Source: Thermoanaerobaculia bacterium | GTDB lineage: Bacteria; Acidobacteriota; Thermoanaerobaculia; Multivoradales; J023 | Assembly: GCA_030431255.1 (NCBI GenBank) | Contig: JAUIJL010000035.1 | Span: 1 to 60,129, forward strand | DNA length: 60,129 nucleotides | Reading direction: 5' to 3' | Shown: piece by piece, positions 27,509 through 36,034 of the stretch | Numbering within the stretch: the stretch's first letter is position 1 | How the letters are laid out: the number at the start of each line of letters is the position of its first letter | Position numbers and translations under genes: made by a program | The notes under the pieces: model-generated | The model's input: the letters and a program-made list of their open reading frames with translations, nothing else | Databases searched by the model: none | What the model was told of the DNA's origin: nothing

Positions 27509-27715
27509 ATGGCGACGAACCTTGCTTTGGATGACCAATTGATCGAGGAAGCTGTGGAGATTGGCCACCATCCGTCCAAGAAAGAGGCCGTGAACGCAGC
27601 CCTCGAGGAGTACGTCAAAACCCGCCGACGTCTGAAGATTCTCGACTGGATGGGACGGGTCGAGTACTACGACGACTACGACCACAAGAACCTGCGCCGG
27701 ACCAGCTCGGATTGA
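27509..27715 (+). CDS. vapB: VapB-family antitoxin (RHH, DUF2191-type)
   Basis: The 68-aa protein starts ATNLALDDQLIEEAVEIG, a ribbon-helix-helix DNA-binding domain, and ends with the toxin-neutralising segment LDWMGRVEYYDDYDHKNLRR typical of VapB antitoxins of the DUF2191 group. GAGGAGGAG precedes the ATG. Its TGA stop overlaps the toxin's TTG start (TTGA). It binds and inhibits the adjacent PIN toxin and probably represses its own operon through the 27468 dyad. Confidence 0.9.
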   Translation: MATNLALDDQLIEEAVEIGHHPSKKEAVNAALEEYVKTRRRLKILDWMGRVEYYDDYDHKNLRRTSSD

Positions 27716-28134
27716 TCGTTCTCATCGATACAACGATCTGGTCCCTCGCCCTGAGGCGTCGCCCGCAAAGCTTGAATGACCAAGAGCGCCTGTTGGTCGA
27801 GGAATGGGCTCGGCTCGTACGTTCTGGCGAGGCAGTCCTCATCGGTCCAATCCGCCAAGAGATCCTCTCCGGGATACGCAACGAGAATAGCTTCACCGCG
27901 ATTCAGCAAAGCCTCGGCGATTTTCGCTACCTGGAGATCGTCCCATCCGACTACGACCGGGCGGCACAGTTCTTCAACCTCTGCCGGGCGCGCGGCATCT
28001 CGGGGACCGCGGTTGATCTACTTATCTGCGCCGTGGCCCACCGCTCTGATGTGCCGATCTTTACCACTGACGCCGACTTCCAGCACTATGCGCCGCACGT
28101 CAAGATTCGGCTGCATGAAGCAGACCAGCTCTGA
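27712..28134 (+). CDS. vapC: VapC-family PIN-domain toxin ribonuclease
   Basis: The 140-aa PIN domain keeps the acidic metal-binding set: Asp6 (LIDTTIW), Glu50 (IRQEILSG), Asp102 (GTAVDLLICAVA) and Asp120/122 (FTTDADF). VapC toxins cleave tRNA or rRNA under antitoxin loss. The start is a TTG overlapping the vapB stop, so translation is coupled; a non-ATG start fits toxin under-production. It converges with the wHTH-propeller gene 47 bp away. Confidence 0.92.
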   Translation: MIVLIDTTIWSLALRRRPQSLNDQERLLVEEWARLVRSGEAVLIGPIRQEILSGIRNENSFTAIQQSLGDFRYLEIVPSDYDRAAQFFNLCRARGISGTAVDLLICAVAHRSDVPIFTTDADFQHYAPHVKIRLHEADQL

Positions 28135-28181
28135 GCTCTCAATTTCACCACGACGACGCGATGGTTGGCGTCGCTAGGCAT

Positions 28182-30251
28182 TCAGCCCTCGATGAGGATG
28201 ATGTCGCCTTCCGGCGGGAGGGCCTGGGCGTAGGCGAGCCACCGGTGGTCCTTGGAAACCGAAAAGTCCAGCTTTAGCGCGGGCAGAGGAACTACTAAGA
28301 CCGGTTCCCCCACGGCCGAGTCCGCGGCGGCCAGCGCTCCGGCGGCCGATTCTCGAAAGTAAATCCCGGTCTGGTCCATTCCCGACTCGAAGCTGTAGAA
28401 GCCGCGATCGCTTGTCTTCCAGGTGTACCAGACCACATCGTCGAGGATTTGCGTGGGTCGGCCGTCGCCCTCCAGCTCGACACGCCACAGCCCGGGCGTG
28501 TGCCGGCGCGTCACGTAGAGAGCCTTGCCGTCCGGCGACTCCTGAGCCGCCCTGACCCCGCAGCGGGTGATTTGCCGTCGCTCTCCGTCGCCCAGCCCGA
28601 CTTTCCAGGCCTCGGGTGAGCCGTCGGTGACCTCGAGGCGATAGATGGACGAGCCGTCGGCCGACCAGTCGAGCAGCCCGCCGCTGGACGGCGCACCGGG
28701 TACGACCTCGGAATCGCCGGTTGCGGCGTCGACGATCAGAAGCCGCGAATGATGATCGGAGACCGCCATCCGATCCCCCGCCGGAGACCACAGGAAGGCA
28801 TGGATGTGGTTGGGACGATCGAGCCCGAACAGGCGCTCCAGCTCACCGTCGGCCCCGCTCACCCAGATCTCGGAACGTCCGGAGCGCCCGGAGATGAACG
28901 CCAGCCGGTCGCCGTTGGGTGCGAAGCGCGGCATGAGCTCCGCCCGTGTGGACGAGGCCACGACCTCAGGCTCGTCGACAAGATCGAAGAGGGGATTCTG
29001 CCGCCTCACAATATTCGACAGAAAACGTTGATCCACGACCGCCACGCGATTTCCCACCGGGCTGACCGATGGCTGGCCCAAATCCCGCGGACTGGAGATC
29101 AACCGTTCCGTCGTATGGCTCTCCAGGCCGAATCGGTAGAGGTCGGTGCCGTCGGCGAAGACCAGCGACCTCCCGTCTGGAGACCACGAGACGCGCCATA
29201 TGGTGTCGGGGAAATGATCGACCACCTCCTGGGCTCCCGAGGCCCAGTCGAGAATCAGCAGCTTCGAACGGTCACCGACCAACTGACGGACCACCGCAAC
29301 CTTTTGGCGGTCCGCGGACAATGCCAGGAATACATCGCCATATCCCGGCTCGGCAGGAAGGGTCAGCTGGGTGCTTTCTTGGGTGACGAGATCGTAACGA
29401 TGCACTCGCCAAGGAGCGCCGAATCTCGCCGGACGACGGGAGAAAATCATCGTTTTGTCGTCGGGCTGGAGGACCGTGTCGACGCGCTCTCCTTCGCCAC
29501 AGGTATAAATGCTTTCAACTGTCGACGGATCCTGGACGCTCGCGGAAAGGATCTCACAGTCGGTGCCACGGGTTGCCACCAGCACGCGATCTCCGTCCGG
29601 GGACCAGGCGGGCGAGGTCAGCCGGGGCCGCTGTAACAACCGTCGGCCCTCGCCGTCTCCAATGCCCTTCACCATCAACGCGCTCGTGCCGTCCAGCTCG
29701 TGGATGAAGGCAATGCTGCCGCCATCGGCCGAAAACGCCGGTTCCGACTCGTCGCCGGGCTGGCTGGTGAGGGGGCGTAGATCGAGCTGGGCTCCACGCT
29801 GGACCGGCCGGACCATGGCGACGCTCAGGCCGACGACCAATAAGACTCCCGCCGCCACCCCAACCCACAGCCGAGGGTCAGCCGCCGCGACCGATTCGGT
29901 CGGACTCGGTCTCGGATCCAAATCCGAATCTGGACGCGAGACGGGAGCCACCAGCCGATAGCCCCGACGGGTGATGGTCTCGATGTACTGCGGTTGCTTG
30001 GGGTCGTCATCGAGCACCCGTCGTAGCAAAGTGACCACTCGGCGCAAGGCGTCGTCCTGGACGTTGGCTTCGGACCATACGCGCTGCAGGATCTCGTCTC
30101 GGCCGAAGACCTGCCCCGGCGATTCGGCAAGCAACATCAACAGATCCATCACTCTCGGCTCGACGCTGAGCACCTCGTGCCCTTTGCGGAGCCGATTGAG
30201 CGAGGGCTCGACCTCGAAGTCGCCGATCCGAAGGGTGTCCAACGTTTCCAT
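28182..30251 (-). CDS. CadC-like winged-helix regulator with TM helix and TolB/WD40-type propeller sensor
   Basis: The 689-aa protein has an OmpR/PhoB-type winged-helix domain at 8-105 (SVEPRVMDLLMLLAESPGQVFGRDEILQRVW...YIETITRRGYRLV), one transmembrane helix at about 127-149, and an extracytoplasmic beta-propeller (about 165-689) with PD40/TolB blades such as EPAFSADGGSIAFIHE, SPAWSPDGDRVLVAT and RVSWSPDGRSLVFAD. No phospho-acceptor domain is present. It is a one-component membrane regulator. It is divergent from the PQQ-propeller/esterase genes, whose upstream region contains repeated GATCAC boxes, so those genes are its most likely targets (inference). Confidence 0.9.
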   Translation of the reverse strand: METLDTLRIGDFEVEPSLNRLRKGHEVLSVEPRVMDLLMLLAESPGQVFGRDEILQRVWSEANVQDDALRRVVTLLRRVLDDDPKQPQYIETITRRGYRLVAPVSRPDSDLDPRPSPTESVAAADPRLWVGVAAGVLLVVGLSVAMVRPVQRGAQLDLRPLTSQPGDESEPAFSADGGSIAFIHELDGTSALMVKGIGDGEGRRLLQRPRLTSPAWSPDGDRVLVATRGTDCEILSASVQDPSTVESIYTCGEGERVDTVLQPDDKTMIFSRRPARFGAPWRVHRYDLVTQESTQLTLPAEPGYGDVFLALSADRQKVAVVRQLVGDRSKLLILDWASGAQEVVDHFPDTIWRVSWSPDGRSLVFADGTDLYRFGLESHTTERLISSPRDLGQPSVSPVGNRVAVVDQRFLSNIVRRQNPLFDLVDEPEVVASSTRAELMPRFAPNGDRLAFISGRSGRSEIWVSGADGELERLFGLDRPNHIHAFLWSPAGDRMAVSDHHSRLLIVDAATGDSEVVPGAPSSGGLLDWSADGSSIYRLEVTDGSPEAWKVGLGDGERRQITRCGVRAAQESPDGKALYVTRRHTPGLWRVELEGDGRPTQILDDVVWYTWKTSDRGFYSFESGMDQTGIYFRESAAGALAAADSAVGEPVLVVPLPALKLDFSVSKDHRWLAYAQALPPEGDIILIEG

Positions 30252-30367
30252 GGCCCAATTATGTCCCAGGAACCGGCGGTCAGGCCGGCCGATGGACGCG
30301 ATTCCGCCGAGTGTCCAATGATCTCCGAGTCATCGCCGACTCGTCGTTTTGACGCCTCCCAAGGGCA

Positions 30368-30433
30368 GATCACAACAAGATCACAGCGATCACGGAACCA
30401 TTCCTGGCCGGCTGCTCGGGCATGACCGAGACT
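30368..30433 (+). promoter_or_regulatory. 66-bp upstream repeat, copy 1, with three GATCAC boxes
   Basis: Three GATCAC boxes (30368, 30379, 30388) lie at the 5' end of a 66-bp block that recurs at 32982-33047 with only two mismatches. It stands in the divergent region between the wHTH-propeller regulator and the first PQQ-esterase gene, so it may hold operator and promoter sequences. No standard -35/-10 pair is clear. Confidence 0.6.
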
Positions 30434-30443
30434 CCTTGGGAGC

Positions 30444-30466
30444 CAGGCTGCTAGAAGCCCGGCCTG
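30444..30466 (+). promoter_or_regulatory. Leader hairpin upstream of PQQ-esterase copy 1
   Basis: CAGGC (30444-30448) pairs with GCCTG (30462-30466) around a 13-nt loop containing CTAG. The matching place before copy 2 has the same stem length and loop length with an A-T pair changed to G-C. It ends 24 nt before the start codon. Confidence 0.45.
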
Positions 30467-30490
30467 ATCTTCAATCGCCAGGAGCCCGCC

Positions 30491-32977
30491 TTGCACCACA
30501 AGACATTTGCTCTAATTTGCCTCGTTCTGCCGGCCTTGACCGGCTTTGCCGCCGCCGAGCCCGAGCTCTCGACCACCCGTCCACATGAAAGGCAAGATTG
30601 GCCGATGTGGAGCGGCCCAAAGGGCAACCTGACTTCGCTAGGCAACGGCGTTTTCGCCTGGGGAGGTGTCGACGGAGGAGATGCTGTTGCTGACGATGCC
30701 TTTGGCTTCGAGCAGCTTTGGGCACGTCCCCTGGGCTCGGCCTATTCGGGGATCCTGGTGGTCGATGGACGGCTCGTGACCACTTTCTCAGATGGCGAGT
30801 CGGACTACCTGACAGCCCTCGACGCGTCCACCGGCGCCAAGCTATGGCGCCATCGGATCTCCGAGACCTACCAGGGGCATGACGGCTCCGACGATGGTCC
30901 ACTGTCGACGCCGGCCATCGACGGCGGAGTCGTCTATGGCCTGGGGGCCTGGGGCGGGCTATTCGCTGTTTCCCTCGACGACGGCCACGAGCGATGGCGT
31001 CGCGACCTCGTGGCCGACTTCGGCGCCGTGAGACCTGGTTACGGATTCACCACCGCACCGACGGTAATCGGCGAGCTGTTGGTGGTCGAGGCCGGCGGAC
31101 CCGACGGACACTCGATCGTGGCCCTCGACCGCGAGACCGGCGAGCTGCGTTGGTCGACCGGAGACGATTCGGTCAGGTATCAATCACCGATGGTCTTCGA
31201 CCTGGGGGGCGAGACCATATTGGTCGCAGTGACCGATCGCTACCTATTCGGCCTGAGACCCGAAACCGGTGAGGTGCTGTGGAAGCATCCGCACACCGAA
31301 GGTGAAGGTCGGGGGTTCGACTCGGCCCAGCCCGTGCAGGTGGGCGAGAGAGGGATATTGCTCACCGGCGGGCCGGACTCGGCCCTCTTCCAAGTCAGCA
31401 AGAACGCCGAGGAATATCGGGTGGAGGAAGCTTGGCGCTCCCGCGCGCTGCGTGGCTCCTTTGCGATTCCAGTGCCCTATGAAGGACACCTCTACGGCTA
31501 CTCCGGCAAGTTTTTGAGCTGCGTCGACGCCGGCACCGGCGAGCGGGTGTGGAGGTCGCGGCCACCGGGCGAGGGAGATCTGGTGCTGGTCGACGGTCAT
31601 TTGGTGATCCTGGCCCGCACCGGCGAGATCGTGATCGCAAGGGCGACACCGGAAGGGTACTCGGAGGTGTCACGGGTCCAGGCTCTGGATCGCGGCTATT
31701 TCACCCGCCCGAGCTTTGCCGGCGGCAAGATTTACGTCCGAAATCAGACCGATATCTCAGCGGTCGGCGTCGTGAGCTCGACGCGTTCAGCCAACGCCCA
31801 GGGGGCCGAGTCTCATCAGACCGAGTCTAGTTGGGATCTGCACGGAGACTTCGGCATCTTCGTCAAGAAACTCGCAGCAGCCGAGAACAAGAGTGAGATG
31901 GTCGAGCGCTTTCTGTCCGAGCATCCGACCCTGCCGATTCTCGAAGGGCCGACTCTCGAGGGCACCCTGGTGCACTTCGTCTACCGTGGCGACGTCGAAG
32001 ACCTAGCCGTTTCCGGCAACTTCATCCGTGACGGCAGTGAGCACGCCATGCATCGGGTCGAAGGTACGGATTTCTACTTTCGAAGCTATGAGCTGCCGGA
32101 GAAAGCAATCTTCACCTATCGATTCTCGGTCTTCGAGCAGCATATGACCGATCCGGCCAATCCCAAGAAGACGACCAATGCCGATGGCGACGAGCTCTCG
32201 GTGCTGGCAACCGCCGGTTGGAAAGCCCCGTCCCACTTGCGCGAGCCCGAGGGCAGGCGCGGCAGCATCGAGAAGCTGTCGTGGAAGAGCGAGCGACTGA
32301 ACAACGAGCGCGAGGTCCAGATCTACCTGCCGCCCGGCTACGGTGAGGGCGACGGCCGCTTCCCGCTGCTGGTGGTCAACGACAATGAGCAGGCGCTCTC
32401 CATCGGGGAAATGGACAAGAGCCTCGACAACCTGATCGGCAAGACGGTCGCGCCGGTGATCGTCGCTTTCGTGCCGACCGCTGACTGGCGCGAGTTTGGC
32501 GGCTCCAAGACCGCCGAGTACAGCCGGGCTCTGGTCGAGGAGCTGATCCCTCTCCTCGACCGGACCTTCCGCACCGACGCCCGCCGCGAGTCCCGGGCGG
32601 TCATGGGCCAGAGCCGCTATGGCAGCGCCGGCTCCACGTCCATCTACCTCGCCCTGCATCACCCCGAGACGTTTTCCCGGGTCGCCGTCCAATCCCTTCA
32701 GAGTCGCCGGCTTGAAGAGGATCTGATGGCCGCCGCCTCGGGCACGGTGGTCTCGGGTGAGAGGCACGACCTCAAGATGGTCTTCCACTGGAGCTCGTAC
32801 GACTTCTTCAATCCGCTCCTCGGCTTCGACGCCCGTCGGGACGCCAAGAATCTGGTGGCGGCCCTCGAGAAAAACGGCTACCGCCCGAAGATTTTCGAAA
32901 GCGACGACGGCGTCGGCTGGGGCATGTGGCAAGGCCGAATGGCTGAGATCCTCGAAGCGCTGTTTCCGCGGCCCTGA
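30491..32977 (+). CDS. Secreted PQQ-like beta-propeller / E-set / esterase-like protein, copy 1
   Basis: A TTG start (GGAG 6 bp upstream) gives 828 aa with signal peptide HHKTFALICLVLPALTGFAAA. An eight-bladed PQQ-type propeller (about 35-420: GDLTAL-like blades such as LTALDASTGAKLWRHRI, IVALDRETGELRWSTGD) is followed by a helical linker, an E-set domain (about 490-560, VHFVYRGDVEDLAVSGNF) and an EstD/Fes-type alpha/beta hydrolase (REVQIYLPPGYGEGDGRFPLLVVND). The nucleophile elbow is MGQSRYGSAG, keeping Ser. The C-terminal motif that normally supplies the His before WxxW reads VGWGMWQGR, so the His seems lost. It sits beside a near-identical paralogue. Its role is unknown; binding and sensing of a polyaromatic or sugar ligand is possible. 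Confidence 0.85.
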   Translation: MHHKTFALICLVLPALTGFAAAEPELSTTRPHERQDWPMWSGPKGNLTSLGNGVFAWGGVDGGDAVADDAFGFEQLWARPLGSAYSGILVVDGRLVTTFSDGESDYLTALDASTGAKLWRHRISETYQGHDGSDDGPLSTPAIDGGVVYGLGAWGGLFAVSLDDGHERWRRDLVADFGAVRPGYGFTTAPTVIGELLVVEAGGPDGHSIVALDRETGELRWSTGDDSVRYQSPMVFDLGGETILVAVTDRYLFGLRPETGEVLWKHPHTEGEGRGFDSAQPVQVGERGILLTGGPDSALFQVSKNAEEYRVEEAWRSRALRGSFAIPVPYEGHLYGYSGKFLSCVDAGTGERVWRSRPPGEGDLVLVDGHLVILARTGEIVIARATPEGYSEVSRVQALDRGYFTRPSFAGGKIYVRNQTDISAVGVVSSTRSANAQGAESHQTESSWDLHGDFGIFVKKLAAAENKSEMVERFLSEHPTLPILEGPTLEGTLVHFVYRGDVEDLAVSGNFIRDGSEHAMHRVEGTDFYFRSYELPEKAIFTYRFSVFEQHMTDPANPKKTTNADGDELSVLATAGWKAPSHLREPEGRRGSIEKLSWKSERLNNEREVQIYLPPGYGEGDGRFPLLVVNDNEQALSIGEMDKSLDNLIGKTVAPVIVAFVPTADWREFGGSKTAEYSRALVEELIPLLDRTFRTDARRESRAVMGQSRYGSAGSTSIYLALHHPETFSRVAVQSLQSRRLEEDLMAAASGTVVSGERHDLKMVFHWSSYDFFNPLLGFDARRDAKNLVAALEKNGYRPKIFESDDGVGWGMWQGRMAEILEALFPRP

Positions 32978-32981
32978 GCCT

Positions 32982-33047
32982 GATCACAACAAGATCACAT
33001 CGATCACGGAACCATTCCTGGCCGGCTGCTCGGGCATGGCCGAGACT
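32982..33047 (+). promoter_or_regulatory. 66-bp upstream repeat, copy 2, with three GATCAC boxes
   Basis: This block begins 5 bp after the stop of copy 1 and matches 30368-30433 at 64 of 66 positions. Its retention between the tandem paralogues suggests the duplication carried its own promoter or operator. Confidence 0.6.
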
Positions 33048-33056
33048 CTTGAGAGC

Positions 33057-33079
33057 CGGGCCGTCTAGGGTCCGGCCCG
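33057..33079 (+). promoter_or_regulatory. Leader hairpin upstream of PQQ-esterase copy 2
   Basis: CGGGC (33057-33061) pairs with GCCCG (33075-33079) around a 13-nt loop with CTAG. Compared with copy 1 both partners of one pair have changed together. About 28 extra bases, including a doubled CAATGACT, separate it from the start codon. Confidence 0.45.
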
Positions 33080-33130
33080 ACCGTCAATGACTCTTCAATG
33101 ACTGAGTTTTCTAAGACTGAGGAGCCCACC

Positions 33131-35695
33131 TTGCACCATAAAAAATTCGCTTTGATTTGCCTCATTCTTCCGACCCTGGCCGGACTTGCCATTGCCGAGC
33201 CCGAGCTCCGAACCGAGCGTTCGCTCACGACTCCCAACAAAGGGACGGACTGGCCGCTGTGGAGTGGTCCGTCCGCCAACCTCACCTCGCTGGGCAACGG
33301 TCTCTTCGATCGAAATGTTGGCGACAGAGGAGATGCCGGCGACGGCGACACATTCGGTCTCGAGCGGGTGTGGTCGCGCCCCATGGGCTCGGGCTATTCG
33401 GGCATCTTGGTGGTCGATGGACGGCTCGTGACCACCTTCTCGGATGGCGCGTCGGACTATTTGGTGGCGCTGGACGCGTCGAGCGGCGCCGAGCAGTGGC
33501 GCTATCGGATCTCCGAGACCTACAAAGGGGATCCGAACGCCGACGATGGGCCCCTGTCGACCCCGGCCATTGACGGTGGCGTGGTCTATGGCCTGGGTGC
33601 CTTGGGCGATCTTTTCGCCGTTTCCCTGGAAGACGGCAAGGAGCGTTGGCGCCTGGACCTGCAGGCCGGCTTCGGCGCCGTGATGCCGGGATCCGGATTC
33701 ACTACCGCCCCGCTCGTGCTCGGCGATCTGCTGGTGGTCGAGACCGGCGGGAAAGACGGACGTTCGATCCAGGCTTTCGATCGCAAGACCGGCGAGGTTC
33801 GCTGGTCGACCGGGGACGATTCCATCACCTATCAATCGCCACTGGTGCTCGAGCTCGGTGGCGAGACCTTGTTGGTCGCAATCACCGACCAGAGCTTGCT
33901 CGGCCTGGCTCCCGAGACCGGTGAGGTGCTGTGGCAGCATCGACACACCGAAGGCGACGGCCGAGCCTTCCTCGCGACTCAACCCGTGCCCGTGGGCGAC
34001 GGTGGCATCTTCTTGATCGACGGGCGTGAATCGGCCCTCTTCCAGGTCGCCAAGAACGACGAGGGGTATACCGTGGAGGAGGCTTGGCGCTCTCGCACGC
34101 TGCGCAGCCAAGGCAACTTCGCCACGCCGGTGCCCTACGAGGGGCACCTCTACGGCTTCAACGGCAACTTCTTGACCTGCGTCGACGCCGCCACTGGCGA
34201 GATGGTCTGGAGATCGCGGCCGCCGGGCCTCGGCAACCTGGTGCTGATCGACGGTCACTTAGTGATCCTGATTCGCTCCGGCGAGATCGTGGTCGCGGAA
34301 GCGACGCCTGAAGGTTACAAGGAGGTCTCGCGGGTCAAGGCCCTGGAGCGCGGATACTTCACGCGGCCGAGCTTTGCCGCCGGCAAGGTCTACGTCCGAA
34401 ATCTGGTCGACATCTCGGCGATCGGCATCTCGAAAACGAGCTCGGCACCTTCAACCGAAGCCGGCCGCACCGGTACCGAGCGTGACGAGGCCGACCGCAC
34501 CGGTATCGAGCGTGCCGAGGCCGGCCGCACCGAGGCCGACCGCGTCGGGTCTGACGAGACCGGGTCTGATTCAGATCTGCGCGGAGAATTCGGCGCCTTC
34601 GTCAAGAAGCTCGAGGCGGCCGAGAACAAGAGCGAGATGATCGAGCGCTTCCTGGCCGAACACCCGACCCTGCCGGTTCTCGAGGGGCTGAGTCGTGGAG
34701 GGACGTTGGTGCACTTCGTTTACCACGGCGAGGTTGAGGACTTGGCCATCATCGGGAATTTCATTCCTGGAAGCGCTGAGCACACCCTGCATCGGGTCGA
34801 AGGCACGGACTTCTACTACCGAAGCTACGAGCTGCCCGAAAAAGCCGTCTTCTCCTATCGATTCACGGTCTTCGACGAGCGGATGATAGATCCGCGCAAT
34901 CCGCAGAAAACCGGTCCTGAGGACAGCGAGCGATCCCTGCTGGCGACCACCGGCTGGCAACCCCCTGCCCACCTGCGCGAGCCCGAGGGCGAGCGCGGCA
35001 GCATCGAAACGTTGCCCTGGAAGAGCGAGCTGCTCGGCAACGAGCGTGAGCTCCAGATCTACCTACCGCCGGGCTACAGCGAGGGTGCCGACCGCTACCC
35101 GCTGTTGTTGGTCAACGACGCGGCGCAGGCGATCTCGAACGGGCAGATGGACAAAACCCTCGACAACCTGATCGGTGAGACGGTCGCGCCCATGATCGTC
35201 GCCTTCGTGCCGTCCATCGGGGGCGAGCTCGGCGGCTTGAAGACCGCCGACTACACTCGGGCGCAAGTCGAGGAGCTCATCCCGCTCCTCGACAAGACGT
35301 TCCGCACCGCCGCCCGCCGCGAATCTCGCGCGGTCACCGGGCAAGACCTCTACGGTGGTGCCGGTTTCGCGTCCATATACCTCGCCCTACACTACCCGGA
35401 GACCGTTTCCCGGGCCGCCGCCCTGTCCTACGAGCACGGCGCGCTCGAAGAGGACTTGATGGCCGCCGTCTCGGGCGAGAGGCACGACCTGGAGCTGGTA
35501 TTCCACTGGAGCTCCCACGATCGCTTCTATCCGTTCTGGGATATGGACGCTCGCAGAGACTCGAAGGACATGGTGGAGACGCTCAGGAAGAACGGCTATC
35601 GACCGAAGACCATCGAAAGCGACGACGGCTTCGGCTGGGGCATGTGGCAGGGTCGGATGGCTGAGGTCCTTGAGGCGTTGTTTCCGCGACCGTGA
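33131..35695 (+). CDS. Secreted PQQ-like beta-propeller / E-set / esterase-like protein, copy 2 (nucleophile lost)
   Basis: The TTG at 33131 is placed exactly as in copy 1 (GGAGCCCACC then TTG) and gives 854 aa with signal peptide HHKKFALICLILPTLAGLAIA; a longer frame from 33098 has no matching context. Domains and most residues parallel copy 1. Two differences stand out. The nucleophile elbow reads TGQDLYGGAG, with Asp in place of Ser. A charged linker at about 440-485 is expanded by a 30-bp tandem repeat (34460-34519 plus a partial unit). The C-terminal His is also missing (FGWGMWQGR). The hydrolase fold is therefore probably non-catalytic and serves binding. Confidence 0.85.
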   Translation: MHHKKFALICLILPTLAGLAIAEPELRTERSLTTPNKGTDWPLWSGPSANLTSLGNGLFDRNVGDRGDAGDGDTFGLERVWSRPMGSGYSGILVVDGRLVTTFSDGASDYLVALDASSGAEQWRYRISETYKGDPNADDGPLSTPAIDGGVVYGLGALGDLFAVSLEDGKERWRLDLQAGFGAVMPGSGFTTAPLVLGDLLVVETGGKDGRSIQAFDRKTGEVRWSTGDDSITYQSPLVLELGGETLLVAITDQSLLGLAPETGEVLWQHRHTEGDGRAFLATQPVPVGDGGIFLIDGRESALFQVAKNDEGYTVEEAWRSRTLRSQGNFATPVPYEGHLYGFNGNFLTCVDAATGEMVWRSRPPGLGNLVLIDGHLVILIRSGEIVVAEATPEGYKEVSRVKALERGYFTRPSFAAGKVYVRNLVDISAIGISKTSSAPSTEAGRTGTERDEADRTGIERAEAGRTEADRVGSDETGSDSDLRGEFGAFVKKLEAAENKSEMIERFLAEHPTLPVLEGLSRGGTLVHFVYHGEVEDLAIIGNFIPGSAEHTLHRVEGTDFYYRSYELPEKAVFSYRFTVFDERMIDPRNPQKTGPEDSERSLLATTGWQPPAHLREPEGERGSIETLPWKSELLGNERELQIYLPPGYSEGADRYPLLLVNDAAQAISNGQMDKTLDNLIGETVAPMIVAFVPSIGGELGGLKTADYTRAQVEELIPLLDKTFRTAARRESRAVTGQDLYGGAGFASIYLALHYPETVSRAAALSYEHGALEEDLMAAVSGERHDLELVFHWSSHDRFYPFWDMDARRDSKDMVETLRKNGYRPKTIESDDGFGWGMWQGRMAEVLEALFPRP

Positions 35696-35753
35696 CCATC
35701 CGAGAGGGACCAAGCACCGGCGACGGCTCAGGCCTGGCTCCGACTCTTGAGAG

Positions 35754-35773
35754 ATTCCCATAAATATGGGAAT
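35754..35773. promoter_or_regulatory. Candidate vapBC operator: ATTCCCAT-4-ATGGGAAT
   Basis: A perfect inverted repeat with 8-bp arms and a 4-bp AAAT spacer lies 9 bp before the antitoxin ATG. It has the same 8-4-8 geometry as the first vapBC dyad but unrelated arm sequence, as expected for two separately autoregulated modules. Confidence 0.65.
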
Positions 35774-35782
35774 ATTGTCGAC

Positions 35783-36034
35783 ATGAAAACGACTCTTGAG
35801 ATTCCTGACGATGTATTTCGCCAGAGCAAAGCCGCAGCCGCAATGCGAGGAGAGAGCCTCAAGGACTTCGTCACGGAGTCACTTCGAGTCCGGCTCGCGC
35901 AAGGGGTTTCAGAGGAACCTGCGGTATCGGGCTGGCGTCGGGTATTCGGCCAAGCCAACCCTGATGAGGTTGCCGAGGTCGACGCGATTGTCGCCGAAGA
36001 ATTCGCGACCATCGATCCCGACGCTTGGCGGTGA
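35783..36034 (+). CDS. vapB: VapB-type RHH antitoxin
   Basis: The ATG at 35783 gives 83 aa beginning MKTTLEIPDDVFRQSKAAAAMRGESLKDFVTESL, a ribbon-helix-helix DNA-binding N-terminus. The acidic C-terminus (PDEVAEVDAIVAEEFATIDPDAW) should wrap the toxin. It differs clearly from the first VapB. Its TGA overlaps the toxin start. An alternative upstream start at 35747 would place codons in the operator and is rejected. Confidence 0.88.
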   Translation: MKTTLEIPDDVFRQSKAAAAMRGESLKDFVTESLRVRLAQGVSEEPAVSGWRRVFGQANPDEVAEVDAIVAEEFATIDPDAWR

